Source: Bacteroidota bacterium (GTDB lineage Bacteria; Bacteroidota; Bacteroidia; Chitinophagales; Chitinophagaceae). Taken from it: DNA of 64,000 bases. Location: contig JAPLEH010000001.1 in the NCBI GenBank assembly GCA_026391455.1, positions 152,322-216,321 on the forward strand, written 5' to 3'. The position numbers were made by a program, and so were the translations under genes. Numbering within the stretch: the first letter of the stretch is position 1; the number at the start of each line of letters is the position of its first letter. Below are positions 1 through 9,122 of the stretch, piece by piece. The notes under the pieces were generated by a model. The model saw only the letters and a program-made list of their open reading frames with translations, was not told the DNA's origin and did not search any database.

Positions 1-642
1 ATTTTTCCGGTACGATAAATTGCGGCCCACTCCCATATACGGAATGCCCGCGAGCGCATATGACAGGTATTGTAAGGCCGTATGAAAGGTTTCAAATCGG
101 ATCAGTTTATTGAGCAATCCTTTCTTTTTATGATAAGCACCGTATCCCAGCACGATCTCTGTGTCATCACTATATCCATCCTGCATTTTCTCCACCCAAT
201 ATTCGGATGCCGGTACGCAATCTGCATCGGTAAGCAACAATACTTCATGCTTGGCTTCGCGTATGCCAATTGACAAAGGATATTTTTTTCCTTGAATATG
301 CACGGCTTCCTGGGTCAGCTCCACCACCTGCAGCGATTTGAATGTTTTTTTCAGTTCCTGCAAAATGTATTTGGAATCATCGAGTGAGTTGTCGTTCACC
401 ACCACCACTTCATAGGTGCTGGGATACGATTGTACCAGCAGGCCGGGCAGGTTGCGGGCCAGGTTTTCATCTTCATCCCGTGCACAAACGATTACCGATA
501 CCGGATGGTGTTGTGTTTTCGTTTTTTGCCGGGGTTTAAAAAAAGCTATACGGCTGAAAAACCATCCGTAATAAAATAATTGGACGGCAGTAATGGCGGC
601 GAATGTAAAAAATATAATCTCTCCCCAATTGATCAGTGGCAT
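1..642 (-). CDS. Glycosyltransferase family 2 protein (C-terminus outside window)
   Basis: Transfers a sugar from a nucleotide-sugar to an unknown acceptor, probably at the inner face of the cytoplasmic membrane. Only the first 214 residues are present; the gene runs off the left edge. Residues about 9-30 form a hydrophobic segment (N-terminal anchor). A GT-A fold follows: VSVIVCARDEDENL at about 48-61, the nucleotide-binding VVNDNSLDD at about 81-89, and the metal-binding TDADC (Asp-139, Asp-141). This layout is typical of membrane-anchored GT2 enzymes used for surface polysaccharide or glycolipid synthesis. The acceptor cannot be told from this fragment. The start is the first ATG; the upstream region is repeat DNA. 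Confidence 0.88.
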   Translation of the reverse strand, partial: MPLINWGEIIFFTFAAITAVQLFYYGWFFSRIAFFKPRQKTKTQHHPVSVIVCARDEDENLARNLPGLLVQSYPSTYEVVVVNDNSLDDSKYILQELKKTFKSLQVVELTQEAVHIQGKKYPLSIGIREAKHEVLLLTDADCVPASEYWVEKMQDGYSDDTEIVLGYGAYHKKKGLLNKLIRFETFHTALQYLSYALAGIPYMGVGRNLSYRKN

Positions 643-705
643 AGCGGCGAAGGTAAACCGCATTGTGCAACAGGCAATGTACTCTTTATAAAAAGCTTTC
701 CACAG

Positions 706-1015
706 GGGGGGAGAGGTTTCATAGGTTGAATAGGTTGAAGAGGTTCCATAGGTTCAATAGGTTCAATAGGTTGAAGAAGTTCAATAGGCGTGCCCGCCGT
801 GGCGGGTTCAAGAGGCATGTTGCCTGAGCGTAGCCGAAGGCAGGTTTCATAAGTTCCATAAGTTACATAGATAGTTTAGGCTCACAACTATTGGCTCAGG
901 GCTGGCTGTTTTCTTGCCCCAAAGGGGCAGGCAGCTTGTAACTCATAGCTTGTTGCTGGCTGTTTTCTTGCAGCTTGAGGCTGATAGCTCGCAGCTCACG
1001 GCTCACAGCTTCCAA
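706..1015. repeat. Low-complexity intergenic repeat array, copy 1
   Basis: The gap before tgt is filled by short degenerate repeats: first many variants of AGGTTSAATAGGTTSAAGA, then a GCCTGAGCGTAGCCGAAGGC block, then GGCTGTTTTCTTGC, GCCCCAAAGGGGCAGGCAGC and variations on CAGCTTGTAGCTCACAGC. The same blocks occur in reverse complement and in mirrored order at about 5365-5815. No convincing gene is encoded here. Confidence 0.8.
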
Positions 1016-1037
1016 TAATTGAGTAACTTGCGCCGCT

Positions 1038-2177
1038 ATGGCCGCATTACAATTTGACCTGCAACATACTGACAAAGAATCCCGGGCAAGGGCCGGAAAG
1101 ATTACGACCGATCATGGTGAAATTCAGACGCCGATTTTTATGCCGGTAGGAACAGTGGGCAGTGTAAAAGCAGTTACACAACAACAATTGCTGGATGATG
1201 TACAGGCAGAGATTATTTTAGGCAATACCTATCATTTATACCTGCGTCCCGGGTTGGATGTACTCAAACAGGCCGGTGGCTTGCACCGCTTCAATGGCTG
1301 GCCCAAACCTATTCTGACGGACAGTGGGGGCTACCAGGTTTTTTCATTGGCGGGAACCCGTAAAATAAAGGAAGAGGGGGTTACTTTTCAATCGCATATT
1401 GATGGGAGCAAGCATTTGTTCAGCCCCGAATATGTAATGGACATACAACGGGCTATCGGTGGCGATATCATCATGGCCTTTGATGAATGCCCCCCGGGTG
1501 GCAGCGAATACAATTATGCAAAGCAATCCATGGAACTTACCCATCGCTGGCTGGATCGTTGTTTTACCCAATTCAATGCTACGGATGCCTTTTATGGATA
1601 CACGCAAAATCTTTTTCCAATCGTACAGGGTGGAACATATAAAGATCTGCGGAAACAATCCTGTGAGTATATCTCTTCTAAAGAAGCAACGGGAAATGCC
1701 ATTGGCGGATTGAGTGTAGGCGAGCCTGAACCCGTTATGTATGAGATTTGCGACTGGTGCTGTGAACATTTGCCAGCTCATAAACCGCGCTACCTGATGG
1801 GAGTGGGTACCCCCTGGAATATATTGGAATGTATTGCCATGGGCGTGGATATGTTTGATTGTGTAATGCCCACGCGCAATGGCAGAAATGCGATGCTCTT
1901 TACCACCAATGGGGTAATCAATATTGATAATAAAAAATGGGAGTTCGATTTTTCTCCTTTGGATGAAGGACTCAACTGTACGGTGAGTAATTATTACAGT
2001 AAGGCCTATCTCCGTCACCTGATGAAGGCTAAGGAATTTTTAGGCTATACGATAGCTAGTGTGCATAACCTTGCATTCTATCTGTGGTTGGTTCGTGAAG
2101 CAAGAACCCATATTCATCAGGGGGATTTTCTGTCCTGGAAGAATGAAATGGTGGTGCGGCTGAAACAGAAATTATAA
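1038..2177 (+). CDS. tgt: tRNA-guanine transglycosylase (queuine tRNA-ribosyltransferase)
   Basis: Exchanges guanine-34 of tRNAs with a GUN anticodon for the queuosine precursor preQ1. The protein is 379 residues, the usual length. Visible are the base-recognition and catalytic TDSGGYQVFSL with Asp-95, QGG at about 197-199, GGLSVGE at 223-229, and DMFDCVMPTRNGRNA at 271-285 carrying the nucleophile Asp. The C-terminal zinc site of the family is normally CxCxxC followed by a distant His. Here only one cysteine (Cys-314 in GLNCTVSNYY) and the later His-343 (SVHN) can be seen. Start is the ATG right after the repeat array. The neighbours, a BamE-like lipoprotein and an LptF/G permease, lie downstream on the same strand. 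Confidence 0.96.
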   Translation: MAALQFDLQHTDKESRARAGKITTDHGEIQTPIFMPVGTVGSVKAVTQQQLLDDVQAEIILGNTYHLYLRPGLDVLKQAGGLHRFNGWPKPILTDSGGYQVFSLAGTRKIKEEGVTFQSHIDGSKHLFSPEYVMDIQRAIGGDIIMAFDECPPGGSEYNYAKQSMELTHRWLDRCFTQFNATDAFYGYTQNLFPIVQGGTYKDLRKQSCEYISSKEATGNAIGGLSVGEPEPVMYEICDWCCEHLPAHKPRYLMGVGTPWNILECIAMGVDMFDCVMPTRNGRNAMLFTTNGVINIDNKKWEFDFSPLDEGLNCTVSNYYSKAYLRHLMKAKEFLGYTIASVHNLAFYLWLVREARTHIHQGDFLSWKNEMVVRLKQKL

Positions 2178-2265
2178 ATCGCCTAAATGCGGACGGTATG
2201 ATTTTGTTCTTTGTTGATGATAAACAAAACTCCCTCGTTTTTACAATTAGCAACATCGATTTTCT

Positions 2266-2577
2266 ATGTTGAAAAATATCAATTTAAAAACAGTTTTTAG
2301 TGGATGGTTGATGATGACCATCGCCATTTATCTCATCGGTTGTAACGATGATACAGGGTTGCCCAAAGACCAGTTTGATAAAGTGGAGATCGGAATGACC
2401 CAACCAGAGGTAAAGCAGATTTTGGGCGAACCTTTTGAAATGAAAATAATACTACCCGATTCATTCCCCACTTATTTTTACCGGGTACGGCACGGTCGGG
2501 GGGATTTGCGCAACGCTGAAGTGCAGTTTGACAAAAAAGGGTATGTGCGTTTCGTATCTGCTGGTCTGCAGTCCTGA
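2266..2577 (+). CDS. Small lipoprotein with SmpA/OmlA (BamE)-like domain
   Basis: A 103-residue protein. An N-terminal hydrophobic stretch ends in IYLIGC, a lipobox-like cleavage site, so it is probably a lipoprotein exported by Sec. From about residue 40 it reads VEIGMTQPEVKQILGEP, the signature of the SmpA/OmlA fold found in BamE, followed by alternating strands. Proteins with this fold bind or stabilise other envelope proteins; the partner here is unknown. It lies between tgt and an LptF/G-type permease on the same strand with an 88-bp gap upstream. Identification to fold is fairly sure; equivalence to BamE is not claimed. Confidence 0.7.
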   Translation: MLKNINLKTVFSGWLMMTIAIYLIGCNDDTGLPKDQFDKVEIGMTQPEVKQILGEPFEMKIILPDSFPTYFYRVRHGRGDLRNAEVQFDKKGYVRFVSAGLQS

Positions 2578-2731
2578 TTTTTTGAATGGGCGAATAAAAT
2601 GAAGTATTGCCGCTTTCACAATACAGCAACAGTTTTTCAATTACTTTCGTGCAGCTATTTTGAGCCCGGGCCGGTGACCGGGATCTGCGGCGGCGGCGGC
2701 GGCCATTATTTGAACCACACCGGACCATATT

Positions 2732-3829
2732 ATGCGGAAACTTGACTGGTACATACTGAAAAAATTCCTGGTCACTTTTTTCTACTGTTTGCTGCTATTT
2801 ACGGTAATAGCTGTGGCGGTGGACAGCAGTGAAAAAGCGGATGATTTTGTAGCGGCCAAGCTCAGCACCAGTGGCATCATTCGGGAATACTATCTCGGGT
2901 TTGTGCCCTGGATTTGGAGTTTGCTTTTCCCCTTGTTTGTATTTATCGCAGTAATCTTCTTTACCAGTAAAATGGCGTCCCGCTCCGAGATCATTGCCAT
3001 ACTGGCGAGTGGTACCAGTTACAACCGTTTTCTCCGTCCTTTTTTTGCCGGAGGTCTTTTGCTGGCCGGCCTGCTCTGGGTAGCCAGCCGGTACTGGATA
3101 CCCAAGGCCAATGTGATCAAGAGTAATTTTCAGACCAAATACATGGACAAAAAGGATCCGGGCAAGTTCGACGATGGCACTAATTGTCGTACCTGCTATT
3201 ATAAGCGGATTGATACGAGCACTTTTATTGGCCTGAAGGATTTTGATACGGCTTCCAAATCGGCCCGTAATTTTTTCATGGAAAAGGTGAAAGACAATAA
3301 AGTGGTGTACAACCTCAGGGCTGAAACGATGCGTTGGGATACGGCGATAAAAAAATGGAGCCTTACCAATGTGGTGGAGCGCCATGTGGATAGCCTCGGC
3401 GAAAGAATAAAATACTCACCCAGCCTCATTCTCAGCCTGAACATGAAGCCCATTGATTTTCGAAGGGACTATTACCTGAAAGATAAACTGACCACTCCCG
3501 AACTGGTAGAATTTATCCGCAAGGAAGAGGCCAGGGGTACAGAGGGTTTAAATACGTATAAGGTGGAAATGTACCGGCGTACCGCTACACCTGCAGCCGT
3601 GTTATTGCTTACATTTATCGGAGTGGTCATTGCCAGCCGCCGCACAAGGGGCGGGAGCGGGGTACACCTGGCTCTCGGATTTGTAATAGCCGCCATGTTC
3701 ATCATCTCCGACCGGTTTTCAACCGTGTTTGCAACAAAAGGGAATTTTTCACCAATGATCGCAGCCTGGTTGCCCAATATCGTTTTTACGCTGGTAGCAT
3801 TGTACCTGTATCGAAAAACCCCCAAATAA
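2732..3829 (+). CDS. LptF/LptG family permease (YjgP/YjgQ)
   Basis: Predicted inner-membrane subunit of the lipopolysaccharide transport machine, which with the LptB ATPase lifts LPS out of the inner membrane. The 365-residue protein starts with KLDWYILKKFLVTFFY, the typical amphipathic lead into the first membrane helix. Hydrophobic helices follow at about 10-30, 55-75 and 95-120. A periplasmic beta-jellyroll region spans about 130-265, and three C-terminal helices lie at about 285-365 with MYRRTATPAAVLLLTFIGV. A GGXXXG-like GGSGVHLALG lies in the C-terminal part, as in family members. Whether it is the LptF or LptG role cannot be told from sequence alone. The upstream gap contains a CGG-rich run at about 2686-2703. 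Confidence 0.9.
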   Translation: MRKLDWYILKKFLVTFFYCLLLFTVIAVAVDSSEKADDFVAAKLSTSGIIREYYLGFVPWIWSLLFPLFVFIAVIFFTSKMASRSEIIAILASGTSYNRFLRPFFAGGLLLAGLLWVASRYWIPKANVIKSNFQTKYMDKKDPGKFDDGTNCRTCYYKRIDTSTFIGLKDFDTASKSARNFFMEKVKDNKVVYNLRAETMRWDTAIKKWSLTNVVERHVDSLGERIKYSPSLILSLNMKPIDFRRDYYLKDKLTTPELVEFIRKEEARGTEGLNTYKVEMYRRTATPAAVLLLTFIGVVIASRRTRGGSGVHLALGFVIAAMFIISDRFSTVFATKGNFSPMIAAWLPNIVFTLVALYLYRKTPK

Positions 3830-3958
3830 AAGCAGGGGTGCCGACATCAATTTTTCGAATAGGATGGTGTTCGATCCCGCTCACGCACAAACCTGCAATA
3901 GAAGGCCTCCTCTTTGTCAGTCGACAGTCAACCTTACTCAAACTTTCAACGATATTTA

Positions 3959-3988
3959 TTGTTATAGCATCGGGTTTGCGTAATTTTG
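3959..3988 (+). promoter_or_regulatory. Bacteroidota-type promoter of citrate synthase
   Basis: TTG at 3959-3961 is followed after exactly 19 bases by TAATTTTG at 3981-3988, a full match to the Bacteroidota primary sigma-factor pattern TTG-N19-TAnnTTTG. It lies about 45 bases before the citrate synthase ATG and points toward it. Confidence 0.75.
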
Positions 3989-4032
3989 AATATTAATAAA
4001 AAACATTCGTTTCACTTCTGAAAATTCCGGTT

Positions 4033-5358
4033 ATGGGTATCATCAAAGACAGGTTTAAAGCAAAGGCCGATGTAGTTGGCGCTGATATTAAAGCGATGTT
4101 GAAAGAGCATGGTAATAAAGTGATCGGTGAAGTGCAGTTATCCCAAATTTACCAGGGTATGCGCGGCATCACGGGGCTTGTTACCGAGACTTCACTGCTG
4201 GATGCACAGGACGGTATCCGTTTTCGCGGATATTCCATTCCTGAATTGCGCACCAAGCTGGCCAAAGCCCCCGGTGGTTCCGAGCCATTGCCGGAAGGTT
4301 TATTTTACCTCATGCTGGTGGGTGAGCTTCCTTCGGAAGATGATGTACACCATATCAGTTCTGTGTGGCAGCGCCGCAGCCATGTACCCACCCATGTGTT
4401 CAATACGATTGAAGCATTGCCACTGAATACCCATCCGATGACACAATTTGTTACAGGGGTAATGGCATTACAGACCGAAAGTCAGTTTGCCAAAAAATAT
4501 GCAGCCGGATTAAATAAGAAGGATTATTGGGAAGCCGTATTCGACGATACGATGGATCTTATCGCCCGTCTGCCCCGCATAGCCGCATATATCTATCGCC
4601 GTAAATATAAATTTGGAGAACATATTCAACCGAATGGATTGCTCGATTGGGCCGGCAACTTTGCACATATGATGGGGTATGAAGACGAGAGTTTCAAAGA
4701 GCTGATGCGATTATACATGACGATACATGCCGATCACGAGGGAGGTAACGTATCAGCACATGCCACACACCTGGTGGGTTCCGCTTTGAGTGATCCTTAT
4801 CTTAGCTATGCAGCAGGTATGAACGGATTGGCAGGCCCACTTCACGGGTTGGCCAATCAGGAAGTGATCAAGTGGATATTTGATATGCAGGAAGAATTGA
4901 AGACCGATCTTCCGACCAAGGACCAGATCGTGGAGTATGTAAAGAAAACATTGAGTGAAGGAAAAGTGGTACCCGGTTATGGCCATGCTGTACTGCGTAA
5001 AACGGATCCCCGTTTCGAAGCTCAGATGGAGTTCGGCAAAAAACATATGCCGGATGATAAGCTGGTACAAACGGTTTGGAATATTTATGAAGCAGTACCG
5101 CCCATTCTCCAATCACTGGGTAAGATCAAAAACCCCTGGCCCAATGTGGATGCACATAGTGGAGCCCTGCTGGTGCATTATGGAATGAAAGAATTTGAAT
5201 TCTACACCGTAATGTTTGCAGTGAGCCGTGCCCTGGGTGTATTGTCCAGCCTTTGCTGGTCCAGAGCACTCGGATTCCCGATTGAGCGTCCCAAATCTGT
5301 AACCACCGATCTGGTAAAACTCTGGCTCGATGGAAAGGATAATATTTGGGGGGAATAA
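4033..5358 (+). CDS. gltA: Citrate synthase, eukaryotic type
   Basis: Condenses acetyl-CoA with oxaloacetate to give citrate, the entry step of the TCA cycle. At 441 residues it matches the type I, mitochondrial-like citrate synthases rather than the allosteric proteobacterial form. The diagnostic stretches are EGGNVSAHATHLVGSALSD at about 236-254, MNGLAGPLHG with the catalytic His-271, VPGYGHAVLRKTDPR with His-318, and NVDAHSGALL with Asp-373, corresponding to the pig heart His-274, His-320 and Asp-375 triad. It is a single gene with its own promoter and no operon partners; repeat DNA follows. Confidence 0.97.
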   Translation: MGIIKDRFKAKADVVGADIKAMLKEHGNKVIGEVQLSQIYQGMRGITGLVTETSLLDAQDGIRFRGYSIPELRTKLAKAPGGSEPLPEGLFYLMLVGELPSEDDVHHISSVWQRRSHVPTHVFNTIEALPLNTHPMTQFVTGVMALQTESQFAKKYAAGLNKKDYWEAVFDDTMDLIARLPRIAAYIYRRKYKFGEHIQPNGLLDWAGNFAHMMGYEDESFKELMRLYMTIHADHEGGNVSAHATHLVGSALSDPYLSYAAGMNGLAGPLHGLANQEVIKWIFDMQEELKTDLPTKDQIVEYVKKTLSEGKVVPGYGHAVLRKTDPRFEAQMEFGKKHMPDDKLVQTVWNIYEAVPPILQSLGKIKNPWPNVDAHSGALLVHYGMKEFEFYTVMFAVSRALGVLSSLCWSRALGFPIERPKSVTTDLVKLWLDGKDNIWGE

Positions 5359-5364
5359 GTGAAT

Positions 5365-5815
5365 AGCTACAAGCTGTGAGCTACAAGCTGCAAGAAAACA
5401 GCCAGGCCAAGAGAAGGCAATACTCTTTTGGGTGGGCAACTAGCAACCAGAAACCAGCTACAAGCTGCGAGCAAACAGCCAGCAACAAGCTGTGAGTTAC
5501 AAGCTGCCTGCCCCTTTGGGGCAAGAAAACAGCCAGCTTTCAGCGACGAGCTGTCAGATGAGAGCCGCGAGCTGTCAGATACCAGCTGCAAGCCACAAGA
5601 AAACAGCCAGCTTTCAGCGACGAGCCACAAGTTGTGAGCCGAAGTAACCTATGCAACCTGCCTTCGGCTACGCTCAGGTAGCAACTTCGGCTACGCTCAG
5701 GCAGCGTCTTGAACCTGCCTTCGGCTACGCTCAGGCAGCGGTCCTTTTGAACTTCTTCAACCTATTGAACATATGGAACCTCTTCAACCTATGTAACCTA
5801 TGCAACCTCCCCCTC
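5365..5815. repeat. Low-complexity intergenic repeat array, copy 2 (inverted)
   Basis: The gap after citrate synthase holds the same repeat families as 706-1015 in reverse complement: AAGAAAACAGCCAGC blocks, TGCCCCTTTGGGGCA, CCTTCGGCTACGCTCAGG (three to four copies) and a run of TTCAACCTATTGAAC-like units. Open frames across it have repetitive Cys/Gln/Ser-rich translations and no start signals, so I see no gene. Confidence 0.8.
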
Positions 5816-7103
5816 ACTCTTCACTCAAATACCCACTACGATCGAAGCGGGGATTTACAAAATTGTTGAGTTTGGAGCCAAAACGGTAAGTGATTCCAAA
5901 ATTGGAAAAGTAATAATAACCAGAACTAAGTTGTCTTCTTCTGGCCAATACTTCTTCAGGCGTGGCATTACCTTTTTGAAGAAAAATCTGATTGCGGGTG
6001 AGTCCGCCAAAAAAAGCAAAATAAAAAGAAAGTCCTCCGGTAATACGAACACTGGAATAAAGATCCACACCGAGATTATAAAGTTTTGAATCGTGCAGGT
6101 AATGCTGGAAAGTAAAACCTGCGGAAGTAACACCCCATTTCTGGTTAAGAGATAGATAGATATCTGCACGCTGGGTGAAAACGGTTTCCTTAATCTTGTT
6201 ATAAATAGTAGTATCGTAATACCTGTTGTTGCGGGCCGTAACACCATAGCTGAAGGTGAGCAGTTTATTGTTCACGTCTTTATAAGGGAATACATCATAT
6301 TCTACAGCCAGTTTACCGAAAACCCTTCCTTTATTATTAAAGAACGTATTCTGCATATATTTTAATTCGTAGGCCCAGCTCCAGTGATTGCTGATACTTT
6401 TTACGAGAAAATGATTCAGTGAAAAGTTGTGATTTTTTACGGTGAATTTTTCGGTAGCACCGTTCACTTCATAATCGAAAACTGATTTGTTCTTATTCCA
6501 TTCCACGCCCATCCCTGTTTTTAATTCATTGGTGATGCGGTTAGCAGATGCGCTGGCGCCCAGTCTGGTGTTTTGGTAATTGGCATCCCCGTTCAGGTAT
6601 CCGTCACTGCTCATACGCATCACCCAATAGTTCCAGGGGTCTTTGGTGCTTGATTCGGGTAAAGAAGAGACCCCGGTGCTGTCTTTGCTTTTCAATTGTA
6701 ATTGTAGCTGGTCTATGGCACCGGTTTTAATGATATAGGGTACCAGACCGGCTTTGATATATTTGAGCAACAGATCCCGTTCTTCAAAATCGGTGATATT
6801 GGGATCGGTATTGAAGCGCAGCGTATCGGTTTGGTTTTTGAACTGTTGCTGACCGAAGAAGATCAGTTGGTATTGATCACCACCACTGCCGGTACCCTGA
6901 CTGGTGATCAGCACATGCACATCTGCCGCAATATTATCCAGCAAAAAATCGACAATGGTGATTTCGGTCCGTATGTACTGCATATCACACCAGGAATTGT
7001 TGCAGGAGATGAACACTTTTAGTTTCGGATTCTTTTCGGGTTGAGCGATTGCAGAACAGGCACAGACTAAAATGAATAGTAGGTGAAGGATTAATTTTTT
7101 CAT
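5814..7103 (-). CDS. Secreted or outer-membrane beta-barrel protein, unknown function
   Basis: A 429-residue protein with a clear Sec signal peptide (charged start, hydrophobic core, cleavage near SAIAQ at about 20). Residues 25-130 form a compact domain rich in beta strands (KVFISCNNSWCDMQYIRTE and LITSQGTGSGGDQYQL). From about 165 to the end there are alternating amphipathic strands with many aromatic residues and a final NFGITYRFGSK segment, as expected of an outer-membrane barrel. It resembles conserved uncharacterised Bacteroidota proteins, but I cannot name a function. It stands alone, transcribed toward the repeat array; its stop reaches the edge of that array. Confidence 0.8.
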   Translation of the reverse strand: MKKLILHLLFILVCACSAIAQPEKNPKLKVFISCNNSWCDMQYIRTEITIVDFLLDNIAADVHVLITSQGTGSGGDQYQLIFFGQQQFKNQTDTLRFNTDPNITDFEERDLLLKYIKAGLVPYIIKTGAIDQLQLQLKSKDSTGVSSLPESSTKDPWNYWVMRMSSDGYLNGDANYQNTRLGASASANRITNELKTGMGVEWNKNKSVFDYEVNGATEKFTVKNHNFSLNHFLVKSISNHWSWAYELKYMQNTFFNNKGRVFGKLAVEYDVFPYKDVNNKLLTFSYGVTARNNRYYDTTIYNKIKETVFTQRADIYLSLNQKWGVTSAGFTFQHYLHDSKLYNLGVDLYSSVRITGGLSFYFAFFGGLTRNQIFLQKGNATPEEVLARRRQLSSGYYYFSNFGITYRFGSKLNNFVNPRFDRSGYLSEE

Positions 7104-7218
7104 AGTAGGTTTTACTTATTTGCTCGGAAGCGTTAGCAATAATACAAAAAATCAAAAACCTACAACTGTAAACGAAAATAAATATTTTATCTTATACGTA
7201 TACGTAAGTACTACTGCA

Positions 7219-8442
7219 TCAGGTATCACAGGTTATATCATCCCATGCAGCATTCATATAGGATATCAACCAGTTGAGTGCATAATGTCTTTCATACACC
7301 ACACCAGGATGAATAATATCCATGCTCCGGTTATTGATCCGAGCGTTTACACAAGCCCAGTCAAGCCGGTAATACAGATCGGCTGCATCCAGTATTTCTT
7401 CTTTGCTGCGTATCCGGGTGGCTTCATTGATAAATTCCTGCGGACTCTTTTCACGGCCAATCGGGAAATTGCCGGGCGGTACATCATTGAGGTTGCAAAG
7501 GCGGTCAGGAAAATAAAGCTCATCCACTTTATGTAAGGCCCAAAGCAAAGTCCATACTCCTTCGCATTTCCAACTTTCTCTGTTTCTTTTTTCTTCGGTT
7601 GGATTGTTCAGAAATTCTTTTTCCTCCGGTGTCAGGTAATCAACGCAATTATTTTTTGAAAGATAGTCGATAGCATCCGCTGCGTTGATCTCACCAAACG
7701 CAACGAGGTTTACAGTGGCAAGTGCAGTGACCCGTTGTGCGATTTCCTGTGCATTGCGGAATGTAACTTCTTCAATGGATTCGATACATGGAAGATGCGG
7801 ATTCACCGGAATATTGTATTGCCGGATCGATGTTTCTGAGCGATCCTTACGTTTTTTTTGATCGTCTGTTAATTCACTAGCCGGCGCATCGTATAATGCG
7901 GAATCAATTTCAACCGGCAGGGATGTTATTTCACAATGGCCGGCACCATCCAGTATCAATGACAGATTTTCATCCAGAAAATGCTGCCCTTCCGCACGGC
8001 TGATCACCGTATCGCGTTGCACAAAAAGTATGGCATGAAAGAATGCAGCCAGTTCTTTTACCAGTGCGGGTAATTCCTTTATTTCTCCTTTTTCAGGTAT
8101 GATGGAGAATTCACAGTTCAGTGTGGTTATCTTTTTTAATAATAATCCTTTAATGTGCTCATTTTCCGATTCAATATTACTTACCAGACCGTACATGCCC
8201 CTCAGGTTGTGCTCCAGCGGACAAGCACTTTCAGCCGATAATGTCCAGGAAGGTGATATTCGTTCACGATATGCGATCTTCAGTTTTTTAGGTGCGCTGA
8301 ACAGTCCTCCTTTTATAGTGATATGTAAGAGTTGAAATTCTTCCAGTTTGCCGAAATCTGTTTTGGCGTCCGGAAAATTCTTTTTAACGATCTCCGTTAT
8401 TTTGTTAAAACCGGTTTGATGCGAATAAAGCGTGCAAAGCAT
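7219..8442 (-). CDS. DUF4272 domain protein
   Basis: A 407-residue cytoplasmic protein with no signal peptide. The C-terminal half, from about residue 195, reads KKRKDRSETSIRQYNIPVN, then LPCIESIEEVTFRNAQEIAQR, then the conserved WKCEGVWTLLWALHKVDEL. This succession is characteristic of DUF4272. The N-terminal half (YSHQTGFNKITEIVKKNFPD and following) seems to be the extra domain often found before DUF4272. The family has no established biochemical role; its occurrence beside toxin-immunity genes elsewhere is not echoed here, since neighbours are unrelated. The start is the first ATG, giving a natural N-terminus MLCTLYSHQ. Confidence 0.78.
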   Translation of the reverse strand: MLCTLYSHQTGFNKITEIVKKNFPDAKTDFGKLEEFQLLHITIKGGLFSAPKKLKIAYRERISPSWTLSAESACPLEHNLRGMYGLVSNIESENEHIKGLLLKKITTLNCEFSIIPEKGEIKELPALVKELAAFFHAILFVQRDTVISRAEGQHFLDENLSLILDGAGHCEITSLPVEIDSALYDAPASELTDDQKKRKDRSETSIRQYNIPVNPHLPCIESIEEVTFRNAQEIAQRVTALATVNLVAFGEINAADAIDYLSKNNCVDYLTPEEKEFLNNPTEEKRNRESWKCEGVWTLLWALHKVDELYFPDRLCNLNDVPPGNFPIGREKSPQEFINEATRIRSKEEILDAADLYYRLDWACVNARINNRSMDIIHPGVVYERHYALNWLISYMNAAWDDITCDT

Positions 8443-8559
8443 ATAGTAACAGTAATTTTTTTAAGTCGTATTGATCGCAACGCTTTGTCAGATGATCAAC
8501 GGTTTTTACCGGGGTGAGGTCAGCAATGCGTCTCCGGGGTTGTTGCGTTTGGGTTTATA

Positions 8560-9015
8560 TTAATTGACTTTGATCTTTCCGTTACTGATTTGAAAACTGA
8601 AAAGCCGGAGACTGTCCACTTTGTCATCATTGAGTTTTCCGGGTTTCCAGGAGGTAAGGGTCTTGAATACTTGTACCACCTGCTCATCCAGCTCGGGGCT
8701 TTTTGTTTTATTATCAATTTTACATTGTACCACTTCACCCTTACAGTTGATAATGATACTCACTATTCCCTTGTCTTCGTAATCGGGTTTGTCTTTAATG
8801 AATTGAACACTGTCGTTTAGCATTTTTCCAATATCACTTTTACTAACGCTGCATACGGCTTCTTTCTGTCCTTTGAGCATGGCCAATAAGGCATACACAT
8901 TTTTCTTGTCACAGATGCCACTGATGTCTTCTTTGATCTCAGCACGGGCTACAAATTGTGCAAAGGATATGGCAGACAAAAGGGTGAAGGTGATGGAAAC
9001 AAGGATCTTTTTCAT
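8560..9015 (-). CDS. Secreted TonB C-terminal-type protein
   Basis: A 151-residue protein with a signal peptide (MKKILVSITFTLLSAISFAQ). The mature part from about 80 reads YEDKGIVSIIINCKGEVVQCKID, then LDEQVVQVFKTLTSWKPGKLNDDKVDS. This is the fold of the TonB C-terminal domain, where a strand followed by a helix ending in W-x-P is typical. Unlike true TonB it lacks a membrane anchor and proline-rich linker, so it is probably a stand-alone periplasmic domain of unknown role. It lies downstream of the hexuronate transporter gene with a 107-bp gap and could be independently transcribed. Confidence 0.7.
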   Translation of the reverse strand: MKKILVSITFTLLSAISFAQFVARAEIKEDISGICDKKNVYALLAMLKGQKEAVCSVSKSDIGKMLNDSVQFIKDKPDYEDKGIVSIIINCKGEVVQCKIDNKTKSPELDEQVVQVFKTLTSWKPGKLNDDKVDSLRLFSFQISNGKIKVN

Positions 9016-9122
9016 GGCGATGATAGTTTAGTTAAACTAAAAATAGTGATCTTTCCTGAATTTTAATATCCCGGAAAGATCACTATTTGAATTATTGCCG
9101 AAGCATAGTCCTGATCGATTGT

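Noticed and set aside
1344..2018. 224-codon minus-strand frame over tgt
   Set aside because: A shadow of the tgt reading frame with no domain and no start context.
5428..5637. 69-codon plus-strand open frame
   Set aside because: Its Gln/Ser/Cys-rich translation comes from the low-complexity repeat and the opposite strand is equally open.
7120..7536. 138-codon plus-strand frame over the DUF4272 gene
   Set aside because: Lies antisense to the well-supported DUF4272 C-terminus and has no family features.
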